From assembly GCA_963977105.1 (NCBI GenBank), contig CAXBNI010000002.1:248001-312000 (forward strand): a stretch of 64,000 nt of DNA, given 5' to 3'. Below are positions 26,241-35,162 of the stretch, piece after piece. Under the pieces are notes generated by a model. It made no database searches. It was not told the DNA's origin and saw nothing but the letters and a program-made list of their open reading frames with translations. Both the position numbers and the translations under genes were made by a program. Position 1 is the first letter of the stretch; each line of letters opens with the position of its first letter. This DNA is from UBA2705 sp963977105 (lineage in GTDB: Bacteria; Pseudomonadota; Alphaproteobacteria; Micavibrionales; Micavibrionaceae).

Positions 26241-26728
26241 ATTATTGACTCCGTTTCTTTTTACACCGTATGACTTAACTTTCGGCTTAATTAAACGCTA
26301 TCTAGACACGCCGTGTCCTGAAAGATGCTTAACTGTTTTTGTGCCGGTGATTACATATTGTCCTGATAAGTTTAAAAAAAGATTAACATATATGACAAAC
26401 CCATCTTTTTTATGCCTCATGAGAAAAACATAGAAAATTATGACTTATTAACAATGATATAGAGAGAATAAAAAAAGAAATTGTTTTTAGAAGTAATCTG
26501 TTAAGGTTTATATGCTTTAATATAAATACTGTGGGGTAAACCTTACATAAAGCTTTATCAAGCATAGCGGGATACATGATTTTACCCCCGTCAAAACTAG
26601 ATAAAATTTTATATAAATGTTTTATAACAATAGGTTACGATATATTTTTGCGCTGAGTCACTATTTCGCTATATCATTAATGTATCAGCATTTTTTGGCG
26701 GCTCAAATCAAGGAAGAGGGATTTTTAT
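26241..26728. promoter_or_regulatory. Divergent AT-rich intergenic region
   Basis: This region separates the orphan gene at 25614-26240 (minus) from the secreted protein at 26729 (plus). No convincing gene is present. A perfect inverted repeat TAAGGTTTA (26502-26510) and TAAACCTTA (26537-26545) with a 26-base loop lies about 190 bases before the secreted-protein start and may be an operator or leader hairpin. AT-rich tracts such as TATAAATACT follow. Confidence 0.4.
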
Positions 26729-28246
26729 ATGTTTAATTCGAAAAAAATACTACCAGCACTAGCCATTGCGGCGATTATAGGTGCTGGCTATACAGGCAGC
26801 GCTTTAGCGTCGCCTTATGGTGATGTCGGTTATCTGGACTATGCAGGCTCATACGATTACACAGGCTACACGCCGGGGACGTCTGCTTCGTCCACTAATT
26901 ATGGCGACTATGACGCAAGCATTTTAGCTGATGGCAATCTCTTTGAAGGCGCTATCGACAGTTATGTCGGTGGCTATTCAGCCCCTTCGCATTATAGTGC
27001 GGGCGTTGCCGCATCTCCAACATACGGGCAGTATGGTTATGGTTATGGTTATAACAATACGAACATTAATCAATCAGCCGCAATTACGCAGGCCTATAGT
27101 AGCGGCGTAAACGCAGGCACGGATTATATCGCACCAAAGCAAGCCAGCACGGCTTACAACGATCAATTCTTTGTCGGCTATGAATATGACAATGATGGCG
27201 GCTACGGTCAGCCCATATATCAGTACTCTGATGGCACAAGCACATATAACAGTTACTTCAATGCTGGGCACTATGAAAGCTTTGCAAAGGGTACAATTGA
27301 ACACAACGAAGTTCTAACGCAGCAATCAATGGGCAACTCTATTGTCAGTGATCCAAATGCATTAAACTATAATGATATTGACTGGTCTAACTTTGCTTCT
27401 GGCGGCACGGGTGGCCCTATCTATAACAACCCGGCGACTGGTAGCCTTGATTACGGTAATTACGGCAATTACGGCAATGGTAGCTCAAGCAGCGGTGGCA
27501 CAAGCAGCTGGCTTGATAATATCAATCTCAGCTATGGTTCAGGCAGTGCAAATACTGGTTCTGGCTTAAGCCAATATCTTACCAGCGGCATCGGCTCTAG
27601 CAGCGCAGCAACCGCAACACAGAGCAGTCTTAGCTTTGGTACTGCACTCGCGACACCTGTAGGCAATATGTCAAAAACTGGCTTTACTGCAGCGGCATTC
27701 TCACCAACGCTTAACGGCTTGGGTTCGATTGCAAGTCTTGATAACTTAAGTAAATTTTATGAAGGCTTTGGCTCTGCCGACTTCCTAAATGACTTACCTG
27801 GTGGCATGGGTCCCCAAATGTCAGGCATACTTAATGACGCAGCAGGAAAAATTGGCGATGCGGCAGCCGATATGGGTAGCGAATTCTTTAGCTCCATGGG
27901 CGACAGCTTCGGTGACTTTGACTTTGGTGACTTCAGTATGGGCGACTTCAGTATGGGTGACCTTGACTTTGGAATGGGCGACATGTTTGAAGGCTTTGAC
28001 CTTGGCTCAATCGACTTCATCGGTGACTTTGACCTCGGCAGCCTAACTGACGGCCTTGATTTAGGCGGCATGTTTGGCGGCGTAATGGACGGCTTTGACC
28101 TTGGATCAATCATCGATACAAGCGCACTTACTGGTGAGCTAACATCAATGATCTCTAGTGAAATCTCAGGTATGGTTGGTGACATGTTCGGTGACTTACT
28201 TGGTAGCTTTGACATTGGCGGCGCAATCGGTAGCTTCTTTGGCTAA
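26729..28246 (+). CDS. Secreted Gly/Tyr/Ser-rich repetitive protein
   Basis: A 505-residue protein of unknown family. A Sec signal peptide (residues 1-28, basic start, then ILPALAIAAIIGAGYTGSALA) is visible. The N-terminal half is rich in Tyr, Gly, Ser and Asn, including YGYGYGYNNTN. The middle has NYGNYGNGSSSSGG and ALATPVGN-type stretches. The C-terminal 120 residues are a near-periodic [F/L/S/M]-x-x-G-D series (FGDFDFGDFSMGDFSMGD), then a Gly/Ile/Phe-rich tail ending in GSFFG. There are no cysteines. It has the character of a surface or extracellular protein. The preceding gap and following terminator show that it is a single transcription unit. Confidence 0.75.
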   Translation: MFNSKKILPALAIAAIIGAGYTGSALASPYGDVGYLDYAGSYDYTGYTPGTSASSTNYGDYDASILADGNLFEGAIDSYVGGYSAPSHYSAGVAASPTYGQYGYGYGYNNTNINQSAAITQAYSSGVNAGTDYIAPKQASTAYNDQFFVGYEYDNDGGYGQPIYQYSDGTSTYNSYFNAGHYESFAKGTIEHNEVLTQQSMGNSIVSDPNALNYNDIDWSNFASGGTGGPIYNNPATGSLDYGNYGNYGNGSSSSGGTSSWLDNINLSYGSGSANTGSGLSQYLTSGIGSSSAATATQSSLSFGTALATPVGNMSKTGFTAAAFSPTLNGLGSIASLDNLSKFYEGFGSADFLNDLPGGMGPQMSGILNDAAGKIGDAAADMGSEFFSSMGDSFGDFDFGDFSMGDFSMGDLDFGMGDMFEGFDLGSIDFIGDFDLGSLTDGLDLGGMFGGVMDGFDLGSIIDTSALTGELTSMISSEISGMVGDMFGDLLGSFDIGGAIGSFFG

Positions 28247-28281
28247 GCGCCCACCTCCTACAGATTTGAGCATAATTTGAT

Positions 28282-28314
28282 ATAATGCCCAGCAGATTGC
28301 TGGGCATTATTTTT
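28282..28314 (+). terminator. Strong rho-independent terminator
   Basis: A perfect 13-bp stem, ATAATGCCCAGCA (28282-28294) with TGCTGGGCATTAT (28298-28310), has a 3-base loop and is followed by TTTT. It lies 36 bases after the secreted-protein stop codon. Confidence 0.9.
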
Positions 28315-28468
28315 ATTATAATTCAATAATATATTAGAAATAAGTTGAAATGATTTTCATTTACAGGTAATCAAACAGGAAATATATTGATAATGCCCTG
28401 CGTAAACTGCGTAATGTATACGCATTATAAACGCAAAAGAAACGCAGAGCCCTTGAAAGGTCACTTAA

Positions 28469-30274
28469 ATGTCTGAAATTCGTAACGTCGCTATTATTGC
28501 CCATGTTGACCATGGCAAAACCACATTAATCGACTCAATCTTCAAACAAAGCGGAACATTTCTTTCGCACCAAAATGTTGATGAGCGTATCATGGACTCA
28601 AACGATCTTGAAAAAGAACGCGGCATTACTATTCTTGCGAAATGTACTTCTGTTGATTGGAAAGACCACCGCATCAACATCATTGATACTCCAGGACATG
28701 CTGATTTCGGCGGCGAAGTTGAACGCGTACTCTCAATGGCTGATGGCGTTATCCTTTTGGCCGATGCGGCTGAAGGCCCAATGCCACAAACAAAATTCGT
28801 TCTTTCAAAGGCCCTTAAACTTGGCCTAAAGCCAATCGTTATTGTCAATAAGATTGATAAATCTGACAGCCGTGGTGAAGACGTTGTTGATGAGGTCTTT
28901 GACCTGTTTGTATCATTGGATGCCAATGAAGAGCAGCTCGACTTCCCTGTACTTTACGCATCAGGCCGTAGCGGCTGGGCTGTTGAAAATCTTGACGATC
29001 CACGTGATAATCTTGATCCACTTATGGACTTGATTACAAAACACGTTCCTGCGCCAACAAATGACGTTAACGCGCCATTTACTGTTCTTGCTTCAATGCT
29101 TGATAAAGATAACTTCCTTGGCCGCGTGCTTACAGGTAAGGTTTATAGCGGCAGCGCAAAAGTAAACGACACGGTTAAATCAATCGACCTAAACGGCAAT
29201 AAAGTTGAAAGCTTCCGCCTCACAAAACTTTTACGTTTTGAAGGCATTGAGCGTAAGCCTGTTGACGAAGTCTCCGCCGGTGACATTATCTGTATTGCGG
29301 GCATTAAAGAAAGCACAGTATCGAATACAATTTGTGCACCAGAAGTTGAAATCCCGATCCAGTCAACGCCAATCGATCCACCAACGATGGCGATTACAAT
29401 CACTGTAAACGATTCGCCGCTTGCAGGCCGTGAAGGCTCAAAGCTTACATCAACAATGATCCGTGACCGTCTTTTAGCTGAAGATGAAGGCAACGTTGCG
29501 ATCTCTGTTACTGAATCTGCAAATAAAGATGCATATGAAGTTGGTGGACGTGGCGAATTGCAACTTGGCGTACTGATCGAAACAATGCGCCGTGAAGGTT
29601 TTGAAATGACTGTTTCTAAGCCACGCGTACTGATCAGAGAAGAAGACGGCATGAAACTTGAGCCATATGAAGAAGTATTCATTGACGTTGATGAAGAATA
29701 TTCAGGCACAGTTGTTGAAAAAATGCAGCTGCGTAAAGCAGAAATGACCGATATGCGTCAAAGCATCGGCAAAACCCGCATCACGTTCAGAGCGCCATCA
29801 CGTGGCCTTATCGGTTACCAGAGTGAGTTTATGACTGATACGCGCGGCACAGGCGTCATGAACCGTGTATTCCTTGAATACGGCCCATATAAGGGCGATA
29901 TCAGAGGCCGTCACAACGGTGTGTTGGTTTCAAATGGCGATGGTCAGGCCGTTAGTTACGCATTGTTTAACCTACAAGACCGTGGCTTTATGTTCATCGA
30001 ACCACAATCAAGCGTCTATGAAGGCATGGTTGTTGGTCAGCATAACCGTGAAAACGACCTTGATGTGAACATTCTCAAAGGCAAAAAGCTTACAAACGTC
30101 CGTGCATCAGGCACAGATGAAGCTGTGACCCTTGTTCCACCACGCAAAATGACTTTGGAAGACATGATGTCTTACATTAACAATGATGAATTGGTGGAAG
30201 TTACGCCGAAAAACCTACGTTTACGTAAGCGTTACCTCAAGCCAAGCGACAGAAAGCTTGCTGCAAAATCGTAA
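28469..30274 (+). CDS. typA: Translational GTPase TypA/BipA
   Basis: TypA is an EF-G-like GTPase that acts on the 50S subunit under stress and low temperature. The G domain shows AHVDHGKTTL (residues 10-19), ERGITI near 50, IDTPGHADFGGE near 72 and VNKIDKSD near 128. Domains III and V follow, including ERLLAE-type and TRGTGVMNRVFLEYGPY blocks, and the family C-terminus ends in LRLRKRYLKPSDRKLAAK. The length of 601 residues is usual. AAAGG lies before the ATG. A terminator follows 27 bases later, so it ends its unit. Confidence 0.96.
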   Translation: MSEIRNVAIIAHVDHGKTTLIDSIFKQSGTFLSHQNVDERIMDSNDLEKERGITILAKCTSVDWKDHRINIIDTPGHADFGGEVERVLSMADGVILLADAAEGPMPQTKFVLSKALKLGLKPIVIVNKIDKSDSRGEDVVDEVFDLFVSLDANEEQLDFPVLYASGRSGWAVENLDDPRDNLDPLMDLITKHVPAPTNDVNAPFTVLASMLDKDNFLGRVLTGKVYSGSAKVNDTVKSIDLNGNKVESFRLTKLLRFEGIERKPVDEVSAGDIICIAGIKESTVSNTICAPEVEIPIQSTPIDPPTMAITITVNDSPLAGREGSKLTSTMIRDRLLAEDEGNVAISVTESANKDAYEVGGRGELQLGVLIETMRREGFEMTVSKPRVLIREEDGMKLEPYEEVFIDVDEEYSGTVVEKMQLRKAEMTDMRQSIGKTRITFRAPSRGLIGYQSEFMTDTRGTGVMNRVFLEYGPYKGDIRGRHNGVLVSNGDGQAVSYALFNLQDRGFMFIEPQSSVYEGMVVGQHNRENDLDVNILKGKKLTNVRASGTDEAVTLVPPRKMTLEDMMSYINNDELVEVTPKNLRLRKRYLKPSDRKLAAKS

Positions 30275-30300
30275 GCAAAGACGGCATACAAAGCATAAAG

Positions 30301-30331
30301 AAAAAGGCGTTCCAATGAGAACGCCTTTTTT
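30301..30331. terminator. Bidirectional terminator after typA
   Basis: AAAAAGGCGTTC (30301-30312) pairs perfectly with GAACGCCTTTTT (30319-30330), 12 bp with a 6-base loop. It has a T run on the plus strand and A on the left, so it serves both typA and the convergent gene at 30362. Confidence 0.9.
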
Positions 30332-30361
30332 CTGTCTAAAATCTAAAAAGCAAAAACGGTG

Positions 30362-30871
30362 CTAGAAACCACCGCCATCTTTACGCATGTCAAGCAACGC
30401 GTCTGGGCGAACAATTGGCGATTTACTGCCGCCTGCGCCGCCTTTTGCGCCATAGCGATCATTCGCTTTAAACTCTTCTTCAAAAATCTCATCAAATTTT
30501 GGCATAATGCTCTGATTTAAAAGTACGGCACAACGCGCAAAGACCTTTAACGCCTTTTGCTCCCAATCAAAAACATCGTCACCATAAGGCAGCCCCTTAT
30601 GAGTCATCGCCTTGGTGCGCCATTCATTAGGTTTACGCTCCTCGACAATAACCCAGAGCAAACACTCAAATGGCGCTTCACCCTCTTTTGGGTCATCACG
30701 AATAACTTGTATCTCAGCTTCGACATTATTTTCTTCTGAGCCCATGCGCACTTCAGCGCTCATGCTAATTTGCGCCTCTTCATCATAATGCGACCACGGC
30801 CAAGTTTCATACGGCCCTAACAGCTTAGGGACGCTGAGCATATTCATGATTTCCTTGAAGGTCTTGCGCAT
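30362..30871 (-). CDS. Hypothetical protein, acidic with C-terminal Gly tail
   Basis: A 169-residue soluble protein without a recognised domain. It is acidic (many Glu, Asp) with a strongly conserved-looking central region ISMSAEVRMGSEENNVEAE and a Cys-containing helix KVFARCAVLLNQS. The last 40 residues are Gly/Lys-rich and end in RKDGGGF. The ATG at 30871 is preferred to a TTG three codons earlier, because GGAA lies close before it. No signal peptide. It stands alone between typA and the YceI gene. Confidence 0.6.
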   Translation of the reverse strand: MRKTFKEIMNMLSVPKLLGPYETWPWSHYDEEAQISMSAEVRMGSEENNVEAEIQVIRDDPKEGEAPFECLLWVIVEERKPNEWRTKAMTHKGLPYGDDVFDWEQKALKVFARCAVLLNQSIMPKFDEIFEEEFKANDRYGAKGGAGGSKSPIVRPDALLDMRKDGGGF

Positions 30872-31206
30872 TTTTTCCAACTTAATTCAAAAGCTTATAC
30901 TGTACTGCAGAGGGCATCACTTACGCGCGCCACCTTCTACTATACCATGAATAACGCCATAAGAACCATTTAACAAGATAGAAAAATGAGAAAGCTGCTA
31001 TAGATTATCTCTATAACAGCTTTTCAAAACACCCAATACACCAGATTTGTCCGGTTAATATCTAATACAAATCAGCATAGCCAGCAACAATGCGCCGCAA
31101 TATTGATTTGATAAAGAGGAGATTCTCTCTCCCTCACACACCATGAAATAATGCCATAAACTCGTAAACACGAAGTAAAGATTAGCTAAAATTTTAGACG
31201 ATAAAT
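30872..31206. other. Intergenic region with terminator and palindromes
   Basis: No gene is seen in this 335-base gap. It holds a candidate terminator (30991-31024) and, overlapping the YceI stop codon, the inverted repeat GTAAAGATTA (31175-31184) / TAATCTTTAC (31208-31217), with CTAAAATTTTAG (31186-31197) inside its loop. The latter is a perfect 12-base palindrome. Confidence 0.5.
30989..31025 (-). terminator. Terminator-like hairpin for the YceI unit
   Basis: AAAGCTG-C-TATAG pairs with CTATA-A-CAGCTTT around ATTATCT, with one mismatch, between 30991 and 31023. Read on the minus strand it is followed by CTCATTTTTC, giving a weak T tract. Confidence 0.45.
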
Positions 31207-31872
31207 TTAATCTTTACCGTTTTCAACGTCATAGTCGCTAGTATCTTCTCCGCTACGGATGCCCTCAACGCTGATTTTGATAGAGACCTTATCTGAAAGC
31301 AATGGCAGGCCAAATGTCATGCCGAAATCAGAGCGACGAATTGTTGTCTCGGCAGAAAATCCCGCAATATACTTGCCGCTAAACGGGTGTACACCGGACT
31401 TATTGTGCTGCACATCAAGCGTCACACGTCGATCAACCCCATGCATAGACAATACACCACTAACCTTTGCTTCCTTCTCACCAGACCACTCAACAGCATC
31501 ACTCACAAAACGAATTTCAGGGAATTTTTCAACATCCAAGAAATCTTTGTTTTTAAGATGTGCTGTCCATTTTTCATGCCCCATATCAAGGCTAGCGGCA
31601 TCGATCACAACATTCACAGACGATTTGGACAAATCATCATGGTCTAAAATAAACTCGCCATCAAAATCCATAAAGCGACCATATGAGTTTGAAAAACCTA
31701 AATGGCTCGCAATAAAGACAATTTGTGTATGTGGCTTCTCTAAGACAAAATGCTCAACATTCGCACCACTGTCGGTATTGGCGGATATTTCTTTCGCCGC
31801 ATAAGCAGGCAGATTTAGCCCCAAGGCAAAGACAGCCAATAAAAACAGGCACTTTAAAACAGAATTACGCAT
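31207..31872 (-). CDS. YceI-family periplasmic lipid-binding protein
   Basis: YceI proteins are secreted lipocalin-like beta-barrels that bind polyisoprenoids. A signal peptide (MRNSVLKCLFLLAVFALGLNLPAYAA) is followed by a mature domain with HTQIVFIASHLGFSNSYGRF (the H-x-x-x-x-F-x-x-x-H-x-G-x-S-x-x-x-G-x-F signature), NVVIDAASLDMG and HLKNKDFLDVEKFPEIRF. The ATG at 31872 is preferred over one 36 bases earlier, since the signal peptide begins there. It is probably in one unit with the TerD-like gene just upstream. Cys or metal sites are not expected for the family. Confidence 0.93.
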   Translation of the reverse strand: MRNSVLKCLFLLAVFALGLNLPAYAAKEISANTDSGANVEHFVLEKPHTQIVFIASHLGFSNSYGRFMDFDGEFILDHDDLSKSSVNVVIDAASLDMGHEKWTAHLKNKDFLDVEKFPEIRFVSDAVEWSGEKEAKVSGVLSMHGVDRRVTLDVQHNKSGVHPFSGKYIAGFSAETTIRRSDFGMTFGLPLLSDKVSIKISVEGIRSGEDTSDYDVENGKD

Positions 31873-31916
31873 TTTTTTCTCACTATAAATTACAATTAGA
31901 TAGTTCATATATATCG

Positions 31917-33146
31917 TTAAAGCATTTCGGCAACCACTATACCGTATTCAGTGGCACATTCCGATAGCCCCTTGGGTATCGGCACCGCGCTCGCTTCAAA
32001 AAACCAGTTCGGCCCCACACGGGTAAACTTACCAATTTTTACGCCAATCGCTTTTTCTGCGCCAACAACCTTATCAAGCTCTAGACGTAAAAGCTCAATT
32101 TTAGTGTCCGCATTAACAAGCCTGAAGAATATATTCTCCACGTCCTTAAAGCTTTGCTCTTTTTCCAAACCTTGATAAATAGTCAGGACAATATCCATAG
32201 CAACAACATCAAAAGGAATATCCGAAAGCTTAACCGTAATGTTTTCATCATCGCCGTCGCCCGCGCCGGTACGGTTGTCGCCATGATGCTTAACGCCACC
32301 ATCGCAAGCTTCCATATTGTTATAAAAAACAAAATCCGCATCCTCACGCGTCTTATTATCTTTATTTAACAAAAATAGGGATACATCTAAATCTGGCGTA
32401 GAATCATCGGAAAAAATCTTTGCATCCCAGCCCATGCCAATCATCACACGCTTTAAGCCTGGGTCCATGCGTGTCAGGTTAATTTCTTCACCTAAGGATA
32501 CATGGTTTACATCACCTTCCGCCGCAGGATTCTCGCTTTCAGCCTGAACATTAACAGCACGCGGTGCCTCGCTCACGGGAGGCGCTTCAATAGCAGCGCT
32601 ATCAACATCTTGTGCGCTATTAGGTGTTTCTGCGGCAACAGGAGGAGCGCCAAATTGTGACGACGCACTGCTTGGCGACATCACATCAATCGGCCGGATA
32701 TGATCGTCATCGTCACCCTCTGTTTCAACGATAATATCATCATCATCAGTAGCATCATCTGTTACTGCCTCAGCTACAGCCGAGCGATCATGGACTTGTG
32801 GGGGCGGAGCATCGATAGGACGCGTGATATCTGAATCGGGTAGTGGCGGCACACCGGATGCAATTGGAGCACGCGGCGCCTCGGGCGCGGCAACGCCACC
32901 AGAAGCAACCGTTTTTGGCGCTGATGGCTGTTTGCCGCTTAACAAACGCTCTAATTCCTCAGGGTCAGGCACAGGATTCGGCCCCTGCGCAGCTTGCTCT
33001 TTCGCACTACTTGCAGATCTGGCTGCAGATAACGGCGTAGATGACTTATCGGCATCTGCACCTTCTTCGTTTTCGGCCTTAACCTCAACCTCATCTTCAT
33101 AATCATCTAAGTTGATACTTATCGGCTTAAGTAGATCATCATCCAT
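31917..33146 (-). CDS. TerD-domain protein with long disordered N-terminal extension
   Basis: TerD proteins are Ca2+-binding beta-sandwiches tied to resistance to tellurite and other stresses. Here the TerD domain occupies about residues 210-409, with VMIGMGWDAKIF (family opening), LDVSLFLLNKD, the calcium site TGAGDGDDENITV and FRLVNADT near 355. It is preceded by about 200 residues rich in Ala, Pro, Asp and Glu, a disordered acidic extension that ordinary TerD (about 190 residues) lacks. The start lies three bases from the stop of the Ca2+/Na+ antiporter gene, so the two are probably co-transcribed. No signal peptide. Confidence 0.9.
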   Translation of the reverse strand: MDDDLLKPISINLDDYEDEVEVKAENEEGADADKSSTPLSAARSASSAKEQAAQGPNPVPDPEELERLLSGKQPSAPKTVASGGVAAPEAPRAPIASGVPPLPDSDITRPIDAPPPQVHDRSAVAEAVTDDATDDDDIIVETEGDDDDHIRPIDVMSPSSASSQFGAPPVAAETPNSAQDVDSAAIEAPPVSEAPRAVNVQAESENPAAEGDVNHVSLGEEINLTRMDPGLKRVMIGMGWDAKIFSDDSTPDLDVSLFLLNKDNKTREDADFVFYNNMEACDGGVKHHGDNRTGAGDGDDENITVKLSDIPFDVVAMDIVLTIYQGLEKEQSFKDVENIFFRLVNADTKIELLRLELDKVVGAEKAIGVKIGKFTRVGPNWFFEASAVPIPKGLSECATEYGIVVAEML

Positions 33147-33149
33147 AAA

Positions 33150-34154
33150 TTATCCCCCTACTGGAATATGAATATCGGACATAAATAAAGCGTAAACGCC
33201 AATTGTATAAGCAACATATGCCGCGACAAATGCGTAACCGACAGTTTTATGTATTTTACGTGCGAATAATAATAACGCCGCAAACAACACTGAAACGCCA
33301 ACAACCAAAATCACGTTTATATTCATTAATTCTGCATTTTCACTAACACCAGATATCGGTTTAATTGCTGACGTTACACCAATAATCATTAAAATATTAA
33401 AAACGTTAGAGCCAATTATATTACCGAGCACAATGTCATTATGTTTTTTCAGCGCGGCAATTACGCAAGTTGAAAGCTCCGGTAGCGATGTACCAAGCGC
33501 AATTAACGTCAGGCCAATAACGGCTTCTGGCACGCCAATAATCTGCGCACTCACCTGCGCTCCTCGAACCAACAAATCAGCGCCCAGCGCAATAAAAGCA
33601 AGACCAATAAGCAAGAACAAGATTGCAAGCGCCATTGATTTAAACTCAGGCTCTTCAATTTCCTCAATAACGGCCTCACCTTTTCGCGCCATGCCATATT
33701 GCCACAGCACATAGACAAGCAGCAGGCCGATCATAATAAGCCCAGAAGCACGGCTCATATCACCCGTATTCACCAAAAACACGAAATAAAGCGTCGCTAA
33801 AAGCATCACACCCAGATCACGGATTAAATCTTTCGGGCGGGCCGGTATCGTCGCTATCGCAGCCGTCACACCGATAACCAATAAAATATTTGCAATGTTA
33901 GAGCCGATAACGTTACCAATCGCAATCCCCGGTGAACCATTGAGGTTCGCATTCATAGACACAATAAGTTCAGGCAGCGATGTGCCAAATGCGATAATTG
34001 TAAAGCCAACGACCAAAGGAGAAACGCCTAAATGACGCGCAATATAAACAGCAGCATCAATTGTCCAGTTACCACCGCGGATTAACATCACCATGCCTAG
34101 CCCCAAAGAACCAAGGGCTAAGACAAAGGCCTGACTCGTCGCCAATTCATACAT
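33150..34154 (-). CDS. Calcium/sodium antiporter, CaCA family (YrbG type)
   Basis: An inner-membrane cation exchanger of the CaCA superfamily. Two inverted alpha-repeats, each with G-T-S-L-P-E-L, are visible (FGTSLPELIVSM near residue 57 and LGTSLPELSTCV near 220). Each is followed by G-N-x-I-G-S-N (GNVIGSNIANILLV near 80, GNIIGSNVFNILMI near 243), the ion-binding repeats of YrbG. About ten hydrophobic segments span the 334 residues. It lies between two TerD-superfamily genes, which themselves bind calcium, and this hints at a shared role in calcium handling. Confidence 0.94.
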   Translation of the reverse strand: MYELATSQAFVLALGSLGLGMVMLIRGGNWTIDAAVYIARHLGVSPLVVGFTIIAFGTSLPELIVSMNANLNGSPGIAIGNVIGSNIANILLVIGVTAAIATIPARPKDLIRDLGVMLLATLYFVFLVNTGDMSRASGLIMIGLLLVYVLWQYGMARKGEAVIEEIEEPEFKSMALAILFLLIGLAFIALGADLLVRGAQVSAQIIGVPEAVIGLTLIALGTSLPELSTCVIAALKKHNDIVLGNIIGSNVFNILMIIGVTSAIKPISGVSENAELMNINVILVVGVSVLFAALLLFARKIHKTVGYAFVAAYVAYTIGVYALFMSDIHIPVGG

Positions 34155-34304
34155 TACGCTTATACTTTCTCATTTTACTCTATTCACCGTGCTCACAACG
34201 ATTATACAAAACCGACGAACGCATACAGCCAGAATATAATACATATCGGTATATAATCCAATACAACAATGCGCAATAATCAGTGAAAATTGCACAATTA
34301 CGAA

Positions 34305-35039
34305 TTATTCACCTTTATGCCCGTCATCCCACTGCAGCCCCCAGCCAAAGGCGCGGTCCATCTCTTCGTGACCTGGGAAAAATTCTGTGTAATTCGTGAC
34401 GCTCATACCATTGCGGATATTCTCAAGCCCAGCGACGACGCATAATGAAAGGTTTTTACTGTGTACGGATGGCGTAACGACAATTTGTTTTTGCCCCGGA
34501 ATGCGCAATTGTATTTGCGGCGCGACCTGCGCCCAGTCTTGTGCGCCTTTATAAATATAAATATACAAAATGACGCGTTTAACTTCGCTCCATTTATGGC
34601 CGTTAATCAGCATGTACTCGTCGTCGCCTTCTGCTTCGCCGGTACGCTCATCACCAGAAAGCTGGATATAAGGCGCTTCGTCAAAACTGCCAAACAGCTC
34701 GCCAAAGGCTTGTACGGCGCCGCGCGTTCCGTCCTGCATCTCATACAAACAGCCCAAGTCGAGATCAATATCGAGTTTTCTCTCAATTTTAAGCAAACGG
34801 CCAATCATGCTTTTACTTAGTGCAGTGTCATTATCCCATGCAGCGCCAACGTTAATTTTATCAAAGCCGCCTTTAGGTGGGCTTACTGAAATTGTGTCCC
34901 CTGATCGCCCAAGGAAATCATTGTTTCCTGCTGTTTCTTGGTTGCGGCACACATAGCCTGCTGCCCCAAGTGAGTTACCATGTTTAGAAAATTCTAACCT
35001 AGACTTTGATGCGTTACTTAATGATTCCTGTGAAGACAT
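34305..35039 (-). CDS. TerD-superfamily protein (TerA-like)
   Basis: A 244-residue protein whose main domain (residues 55-240) has INVGAAWDND near 62, the acidic stretch DIDLDLGCLYEMQDGTRGAV near residue 90, and IQLSGDERTGEAEGDDEYM, the calcium-loop region of the TerD family. LYIYIYKGAQDW near residue 165 fits a following strand. The first 55 residues are Ser/Asn-rich and not clearly part of the fold. The overall form is closest to TerA C-terminal domains. It is transcribed toward the CaCA gene, which begins 150 bases downstream of its stop. Confidence 0.85.
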   Translation of the reverse strand: MSSQESLSNASKSRLEFSKHGNSLGAAGYVCRNQETAGNNDFLGRSGDTISVSPPKGGFDKINVGAAWDNDTALSKSMIGRLLKIERKLDIDLDLGCLYEMQDGTRGAVQAFGELFGSFDEAPYIQLSGDERTGEAEGDDEYMLINGHKWSEVKRVILYIYIYKGAQDWAQVAPQIQLRIPGQKQIVVTPSVHSKNLSLCVVAGLENIRNGMSVTNYTEFFPGHEEMDRAFGWGLQWDDGHKGE

Positions 35040-35162
35040 TTAATCATACCTCGAAATTAATACTGCTATTTACACGGTTGCGCTTGCAATCTCGCACTAA
35101 TTTGATAAAAACTACCTAACATAAAGTTAAAGCAATCCTCAAAAACTGCAAGGACGATTTAA

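Noticed and set aside
26245..26433. 62-codon plus-strand frame in the divergent gap
   Set aside because: It lacks a ribosome binding site, has no known motif and lies in AT-rich promoter sequence.
27757..28215. 152-codon frame on the minus strand inside the secreted Gly-rich gene
   Set aside because: It is an antisense shadow. Its Pro/Ser/Lys composition is what the reversed GD-repeat codons give, it has no ribosome binding site, and the plus-strand gene has a signal peptide.
29143..29709. 188-codon frame antisense to typA
   Set aside because: It is a shadow of typA, whose GTPase motifs are clear on the plus strand.
31259..31804. 181-codon plus-strand frame within the YceI gene
   Set aside because: The minus-strand frame has a signal peptide and the YceI motifs; this one has none.
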